From contig CM051521.1 in assembly GCA_028015205.1 (NCBI GenBank), forward strand, positions 103,764,513 through 103,828,512: DNA of 64,000 bases, in the 5' to 3' direction. Positions within the stretch are counted from its first letter, which is position 1. Every line of letters starts with the position of its first letter. Source of the stretch: Mytilisepta virgata (lineage: Eukaryota > Mollusca > Bivalvia > Mytilida > Mytilidae). Positions 57,883 to 64,000 of this stretch are shown piece after piece. The notes below the pieces were generated by a model, which did not search any database, was not told the DNA's origin, and saw only the letters and a list, made by a program, of their open reading frames with translations. A program made the position numbers and the translations under genes.

Positions 57883-59151
57883 AACTAGAGGCTCTCAAGA
57901 GCCTGTGTCGCTCACCTGTATCTAATGTGATTTTGGAAATTATGTAAAATTATATAATGATTGAGACCAAGATTGGTTTAATTTGACAACAGTATTTAAA
58001 ATTAAAAACAGGTCATCTTAGTGTAGTCTTACAATAGCTACTGAAGACATCTTATCATTATTATTTTTGAATATGTAGTCAGGTTGTGACCATTCAGAAT
58101 TTTTTTTACAATTTTCTGATAGACTTCTAAACATCTTGGATGATGGATCGGCAACAAAGTAACAACACTTGGTCAGCACCTCATAAGGAACATTCATGCT
58201 ATGTTTTGTTACATTCCATTCAGTGGTTCTCTAAAAGAAGTCATTTGTATGCATTTCAGATAGGGTCCAATGTTAAACTTAAGTTCCCCGCTGGCGGCCA
58301 TCTTGGATGATGGATCGGCTACAAAGTAACAACGCTTGGTCAGCACCTCATAAGGAATATTCATGCCAGATTTAGTTTCATTCCATTCAGTGGTTCTCTA
58401 AAAGAAGTCATTTGTATGCATTTCCCATAGGGTCCTATGTTAAACTAAGTTCCCCGCTGGCGGCCATCTTGGATGGATCAGCTACAAAGTAACAACACTT
58501 GGTCAGCACTTCATAAGGAATATTCATGCCATGTTTGGTTTCATTCCATTAAGTGGATCACTAAAAGAAGTCATTTGTATGCATTTCCCATAGGGTTCTA
58601 TGTTAAACTAAGTCCCCCGCTGGCGGCCATCTTGGGTTATGGATCGGCTACAAAGTAACAACACATGGTCAGCACCTCATAAGGAACATTCATGCCATGT
58701 TTGGTTTCATTCCATTCAATGGTTCTCTAAAAGAAGTCATTTGTATGCATTTCCCATAGGGTCCTATGTTAAACTAAGTCCCCCTCTTGGATGATGGATC
58801 GGCTACAAAGTAACAACACTTGGTCAGCACCTTATAAGGGTTCATTCATGCCAGATTTAGTTTCATTCCATTCAGTGGTTCTCTAAAAGAAGTCATTTGT
58901 ATGCATTTCCCAAAGGGTCCTATGTTAAACTAAGTTCCCCGTTGGCGGCCATCTTGGATGATGGATCGGCTACAAAGTAACAACACTTGGTCAGCACCTC
59001 ATAAGGAACATTCATGCCATGTTTGGTTTCATTCCATTAAGTGGTTCTCTAGAAGAAGTTCAAAATGTAAAATGTTAACGACGACGACGGACGACGGACG
59101 CCAAGTGATGAGAAAAGCTCACTTGGCCCTTTGGGCCAGGTGAGCTAAAAA
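57883..59151 (+). repeat. Family A VNTR repeat, copy upstream of the first exon
   Basis: Starts AACTAGAGGCTCTCAAGAGC and ends GGGCCAGGTGAGCTAAAAA. Five to six very similar monomers of about 150-165 bp contain GGCGGCCATCTTGGATGATG, GGATCGGCTACAAAGTAAC and AGAAGTCATTTGTATGCATT. Monomers are more alike here than in other copies. Confidence 0.88.
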
Positions 59152-59662
59152 TGTATGTAAAAGTCCTCAACCTTTTCCAAAAGAACAATATTTCTATCTA
59201 AATAAAGCAAAACACCACATGTCCATATCTGATGGACACGTTTTAATTAGATGATACATATAGTGTTGTTTTTGAAAAGTTGTCGTAAATTGTATGCATA
59301 TCTGACCTTTTTCATTCAAATTTAGAATTTTTTGTAAAAAATTATTTTAAATTCACTCGAAATTTATCCCACATAAATTAAAAGGGATAACCCCTTGGTT
59401 ATCATACATATGAGGTTTGTTCCCAACCTGTTTATTGTAATGTGTAATCTGCATTTTTTACGTCTCAATTATATACATTTTAAAATATCTATGAAAGCAG
59501 AAGTATCCTTTTCAGTGGCAATCTCAGTCAGAATTTTCTTGGTTTAATATCATCCCTTGAGTTATTAACTATCCCTTTTTCCTCCTATTCAGGGTGTCGA
59601 GCCATTTTTGACCAAAACTATATAGGAAAATAGGATTTTTCAAGTTGAAAATATAAGGTAAA

Positions 59663-59868
59663 TGTTATATATCTGTATTTCGTATGGTCGTGTAGTTTTG
59701 TGTGTGTTGAATTGGAGTTGCGTCCCTTTGACTACTGTTTGTAACTGTGTATGTGACGTAATCTTTGGTCTGGATAAAATGTAAAATGGAAGCTGATGTG
59801 TTTTTGTGTGTCCGCCCATAAATCTGAATAATCGGACGATGCCAGCTTTTACCCCCTAGTCCATAACA
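59663..59868 (+). repeat. 5' LTR of the compact element
   Basis: 206 bp, TGTTAT...ATAACA ends, containing GACTACTGTTTGTAACTGTG and GATAATCGGACGATGCC-like text (AATAATCGGACGATGCCAGC). Confidence 0.9.
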
Positions 59869-61199
59869 TGGTGGAGAATCTAAAAGAAGATCAATTTTAG
59901 CAGTTTCAGCGACTTTTGGACTTTTGCAGTGACTGATTATTGAAATTTCGTGTTTGAAAACTTTTGACAGCTTCATTCAATCATGGCTTCCATCAGTGTA
60001 ACTTTATATTACTTATCAATTTGGGATATTCATTATGATTTTGAACATTTGTTTCCAGTTTGATTTATTACCGACCTAACTTTGGCAATGGATGATTTTA
60101 TTATTTTGAACTTTCATTTGCGGACCAACCAGACCATGTCTTGTCAGTTTGTAATTGTTGTGTATCCTGTCTGCACGTGCGATTCGTTGTCTGTAATGTT
60201 CATGTATACAAATGTGTATTGAACTGTAAGTAATCCCGTCATCAGCTTATTATGCGGTGATAACTGTATCGCCGACTGACTTTCATATTTCGACGTCAAC
60301 TTTAAAAATTTATGCATTTAAACCTTTATGATAACATATGGATTTTAATTAGACGATTGCATCTCCATGGTTATAATCTACAATTTGAACTTTGATGTCT
60401 TGAAGATGACAGATCTACTAGATATGATGACCGATTTATTTTTCGACCTGTTTATTTTACAGTGGTCGCCGACTCTCATATATTGGACATTTTCCGGAAT
60501 ACCTTCTGGTGGTGATGATTGCATCGCCATAGTTGGACATTAAATTGATTAGCTTCATATGTATGCATATTTTTTAAAAAAAAGTTTATAAGAATATTTG
60601 GACGGTTTACTTAGAATTTTGCTGTTTTGTCTGAGTTTGTCATTTAGCGGTGTGATATTGATCATAAACAAAACCATTGGTGCAATGTATTTTCCTGACA
60701 TTTTTCATGTGCAGCATTATTTTTTTTATGCCGATAGTAGTGTATGAGTGATGATACGAGAGGGAGGGAGAAGTAGTCGATTTTTTTTTTATAATATTGT
60801 ATGCTTATGAAAAATTTGTCATTTGAATGATTGTCACCATGTTAGGAGTTTAAGGTCTCCGATGATCTTATCAAAGTTGTATTCAGCTATTTATATGACA
60901 TGTTTTGACTAGTAAGAAATGCCATTGAGATGTGTATCACTGCAAGAAAGTAATGCGTGCGTGAAGGTCCAGTTGGAGGACTGAGGGATGCCAGACTTTC
61001 AGGTTAAGTGCAGCGTTGATGCGTGTGATTTATAATGGTTACTAGTGTGCCGAAGGATCAGCAGTATTTTCTGTGAACTCTATGAAATTTATCATATTTA
61101 TTTTATTGTACAACTTAATTATTCGGACTTTTTAATTGAAACTTTACAAAACAAACGACCATTGTAAAAATTTAGGAATTTTTTGTTTGTGGGGCGGGA

Positions 61200-61404
61200 T
61201 GTTATATATCTGTATTTCGTATGGTTGTGTAGTTTTGTGTGTGTTGAATTGGAGTTGCGTCCCTTTGACTACTGTTTGTAACTGTGTATGTGACGTAATC
61301 TTTGGTCTGGATAAAATGTAAAATGGAAGCTGATGTGTTTTTGTGTGTCCGCCCATAAATCTGAATAATCGGACGATGCCAGCTTTTCCCCCTAGTCCAT
61401 AACA
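61200..61404 (+). repeat. 3' LTR of the compact element
   Basis: 205 bp. Differs from the 5' copy by TATGGTTGTG for TATGGTCGTG and by one base less in the run before CCCCTAGTCC. Confidence 0.9.
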
Positions 61405-61408
61405 TAAA

Positions 61409-62029
61409 TATAGGACAATTGCTACCAAATTTCACTCTTAATTTATGGCCTCCACCTCCCCTACAGCCATACCTCACCTCCTTTTTACTTAAAATAAAAG
61501 TTAATAACACAATTTTTATAAAAAAAAAAGTTCTAAACTTAATGTTACAAACTAAATTGTAAATGAAACCACTTTAGCTGAAACTTAGTCTTCAATTTGG
61601 CATTTTAAACTTGTTCAATAATTCAAATCAATCTGAAACAATGAATTCAATTACAATATATTGTACCTCCCATCAGTCTCAACTGCAGAGCACTCATGCC
61701 AATATTGTTTGACTATTTCAAGGTAAAAAAGGGAAAAAATAAATCTGTGTATAATTTACTATTGAAGATTTCATTTACATTTTGAGCCTTAGAAACAATC
61801 TTAAGATTACAGTTTGGATGCATGCTTCATGCATATTTCATCTAACAAATAATCATCAGCAGTGCTCAGTCAGGGTCAGTTGGCAAACAAAACAATAATT
61901 GGAAAACATTTAAGGCTATATCCTGATTCTACCCCGTACGGGGAAAAATGTCAGGTGTATTTTTTCAACTAATTTCCATGCCCGAAAAAAATAATTGAAT
62001 AAAGGAAAGATTTTATTAATGTTAATTTT
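61409..62029. other. Spacer, nothing recognised
   Basis: AT-rich sequence between the LTR element and the satellite. CCCCGTACGGGG at 61933-61943 is a short palindrome near the satellite's start. Confidence 0.5.
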
Positions 62030-63560
62030 TAAAGATTTACGGGGTAGAATCAGGAGTATATATATAGTGTTTTAAAGAGTTACGGGGTAGAATCAGGAGT
62101 ATATATAAGAGTGTTTTAAAGAGTTACGGGGTAGAATCAGGAGTATATATAGTGTTTTAAAGAGTTACGGGATAGAATCAGGAGTATATATAAGAGTGTT
62201 TTAAAGAGTTACGGGGTAGAATCAGGAGTATATATAAGAGTGTTTTAAAGAGTTACGGGGTAGAATCAGGAGTATATATAAGAGTGTTTTAAAGAGTTAC
62301 GGGGTAGAATCAGGAGTATATATAAGGAGTGTTTTAAAGAGTTACGGGGTAGAATCAGGAGTATATATAAGAGTGTTTTAAAGAGTTACGGGGTAGAATC
62401 AGGAGTATATATAAGGAGTGTTTTAAAGAGTTACGGGGTAGATTGATTGATTGATTGTTGCTTAACGTCCAGTGGCAAATATTTCATGCTTCTTCAGGAC
62501 GAGAACCAGTTCAATTTATCAAACAATTCAATTAGGGGTGGGATGGGACACAAAGGGGAACCAATTTTGGCTGCCACTGTAAAAGGAGGATGGTTGGGTA
62601 GGGTCGGATAATTTAGCCTTCTGTAGCGGCCATCAGCCTACTCTTTTTCGAAAACTACAAAAGGGGTCTTTAGCGTGCAGGGAGTGTGGCATTCTCCAAA
62701 CACGTTACCCACTATGGTCCGCGGTCAGGCTTTCCGTATTATGACCCGACAACGTTACGGGGTAGAATCAGGAGTACATATAAGGAGTGTTTTAAAGAGT
62801 TACGGGGTAGAATCAGGAGTATATATAAGAGTGTTTTAAAGAGTTACGGGGTAGAATCAGGAGTATATATATAAGGAGTGTTTTAAAGAGTTACGGGGTA
62901 GAATCAGGAGTATATATAAGGAGTGTTTTAAAGAGTTACGGGGTAGAATCAGGAGTATATATAAGAGTGTTTTAAAGAGTTACGGGGTAGAATCAGGAGT
63001 ATATATAAGAGTGTTTTAAAGAGTTACGGGGTAGAATCAGGAGTATATATATAGTGTTTTAAAGAGTTACGGGATAGAATCAGGAGTATATATAAGAGTG
63101 TTTTAAAGAGTTACGGGGTAGAATCAGGAGTATATATAAGAGTGTTTTAAAGAGTTACGGGGTAGAATCAGGAGTATATATAAGAGTGTTTTAAAGAGTT
63201 ACGGGGTAGAATCAGGAGTATATATAAGGAGTGTTTTAAAGAGTTACGGGGTAGAATCAGGAGTATATATAAGAGTGTTTTAAAGAGTTACGGGGTAGAA
63301 TCAGGAGTATATATAAGGAGTGTTTTAAAGAGTTACGGGGTAGAATCAGGAGTATATATAAGGAGTGTTTTAAAGAGTTACGGGGTAGAATCAGGAGTAT
63401 ATATAAGAGTGTTTTAAAGAGTTACGGGGTAGAATCAGGAGTATATATAAGGAGTGTTTTAAAGAGTTACGGGGTAGAATCAGGAGTATATATAAGGAGT
63501 GTTTTAAAGAGTTACGGGGTAGAATCAGGAGTATATATAAAGAGTGTTTTAAAGATTTAC
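62030..63560 (+). repeat. 44-45-bp satellite array, about 27 copies
   Basis: Unit: AGTTACGGGGTAGAATCAGG followed by AGTATATATAAGAGTG and TTTTAAAG. Variants differ by AAGAGTG (44 bp), AAGGAGTG (45 bp) or ATAGTG (shorter), and a few units have GGGATAG. An insertion occupies 62442-62752. Minus-strand frames through the array are only translations of the repeat. Confidence 0.93.
62442..62752 (+). mobile_element. Insertion inside the satellite array
   Basis: About 310 bp starting (GATT)4 GTTGCTTAACGTCCAGTGGC and ending ACCCGACAACGTTACGGGGT. It splits one satellite unit at GGGGTAGA and the array resumes at GTTACGGGGTAG. GC is higher than its surroundings and there is no coding frame. The sharply bounded unique segment is best read as a SINE-like insertion. 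Confidence 0.7.
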
Positions 63561-63711
63561 GGTGTAGACAGAAGCAGAGAATGAAGAAAATTACCGTATG
63601 TTTCTTATCCAAGTGTCTGAAAGGGTCTTCTTTGGGGATATTCAGGAGAAAAAAGGGGCTTGGTATTTTTGGGGGGTCCAAAGAAAGAAATTGAAATTAA
63701 AAAGTAAGGAA

Positions 63712-63890
63712 TTCAAAGTGAAAGAATTGGTGGGGTAGAAATAGGACCAGTGGGTTATTAGGTAATAATGCATAATTATACCATTTTTTCAGAGAAAGGA
63801 GGGGGGGGGGGGGGGGGGGGGAGGGTTAAAAGGAAATCAAAGTGAAAGACTTGACGGGGTAGAAATAGGACCAGTTGGTTACTATTTGAT
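63712..63890 (+). repeat. Imperfect direct repeat around a poly-G tract
   Basis: GGGGTAGAAATAGGACCAGT occurs at 63732 and 63855, each preceded by AAAGTGAAAG. Between them lies a G run at about 63800-63821. The GGGGTAGAA text resembles the satellite's core. Confidence 0.8.
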
Positions 63891-63930
63891 AGTATGAAAT
63901 GCGGTTTATTGCGTCTTAAATGTTTATAAC

Positions 63931-63990
63931 GGAATAAAGTGCAGTTTAATGTAAAACAAACGTTTGTTTTATCAAAATGCACTTTATTCC
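63931..63990. repeat. 60-bp hairpin at the window edge
   Basis: GGAATAAAGTGCAGTTT mirrors AAAATGCACTTTATTCC around the perfect palindrome AAAACAAACGTTTGTTTT. Possibly a foldback element end. Confidence 0.8.
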
Positions 63991-64000
63991 ATCATATTGA

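Larger units (their letters stand above)
59659..61408 (+). mobile_element. Compact LTR retrotransposon without coding capacity (TRIM-like)
   Basis: Two direct repeats of 206 and 205 bp, each beginning TGTTATATATCTG and ending CCATAACA (5'-TG...CA-3'), lie 1.33 kb apart and differ at about two positions. TAAA stands on both outer sides (59659-59662, 61405-61408). After the first repeat comes TGGTGGAGAATC, a primer-binding-site-like TGG start. Before the second comes the purine-rich GTGGGGCGGGA. The interior has no gag or pol frame, so movement would depend on another element's proteins. The strand is assigned from PBS and PPT order. Confidence 0.85.

Noticed and set aside
59665..61510. Minus-strand frames ending in the same 40-residue text at 59665 and 61202
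   Set aside because: They are antisense translations of the two LTR copies, not genes.
62030..63560. CRISPR-like array
   Set aside because: Units are head-to-tail without unique spacers, in an animal genome. It is a satellite.
63391..63681. Minus-strand frame with repeated NSLKHSLYILLILPR
   Set aside because: It is a translation of the satellite, with no start context or homology.

Overview
The window is nuclear DNA from an animal, most likely a bivalve mollusc. It is AT-rich, has spliced genes with GT/AG introns, and is filled with DNA-transposon debris and a dispersed repeat bounded by GCTCACCTGG / CCAGGTGAGCT that I associate with molluscs. The species is not proven by sequence alone.

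One large host gene crosses most of the window on the minus strand. I reconstruct 17 coding exons from the start codon at 57282 to 146, where the gene leaves the window in its enoyl-reductase (ER) domain. Joined in phase they give about 1,761 residues that follow animal type I fatty acid synthase (FASN) almost residue for residue: ketosynthase (KS), linker, malonyl/acetyltransferase (AT), dehydratase (DH), pseudo-methyltransferase and start of the structural ketoreductase part, then ER. The rest of the ER and the KR, ACP and thioesterase expected beyond it are outside. AT and DH keep their catalytic residues. KS keeps a Cys in an abnormal context and has lost the first catalytic His, and the ER dinucleotide-binding glycine motif is eroded. 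This looks like a diverged, possibly condensation-dead FASN paralogue.

The introns are mobile-element graveyards. Intron 16 holds a pogo/Tigger element with a nearly whole but broken transposase, nested in a related element (1244-5047). Intron 3 is 27.7 kb, and 24.2 kb of it is one giant TTAA-flanked element (29133-53336) with about 90-bp terminal inverted repeats, a THAP-domain exon at its left end, and mirror-image arrays of a 16-bp palindrome near each end. I assign it provisionally to the Kolobok type. Its interior carries tandem repeats, including perfect estrogen-response-element-like palindromes, and nested MITEs. Other insertions include a 385-bp Mutator-type MITE with a 9-bp duplication, Harbinger-type MITEs with TAA duplications and a Tc1/mariner-type MITE.

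Upstream of the gene's first coding exon lie a VNTR repeat copy (57883-59151), a compact LTR element without coding capacity and with nearly identical LTRs (59659-61408), and a 44-45-bp satellite array (62030-63560) interrupted by another insertion. No rRNA, tRNA gene, CRISPR array or prokaryotic feature was found.
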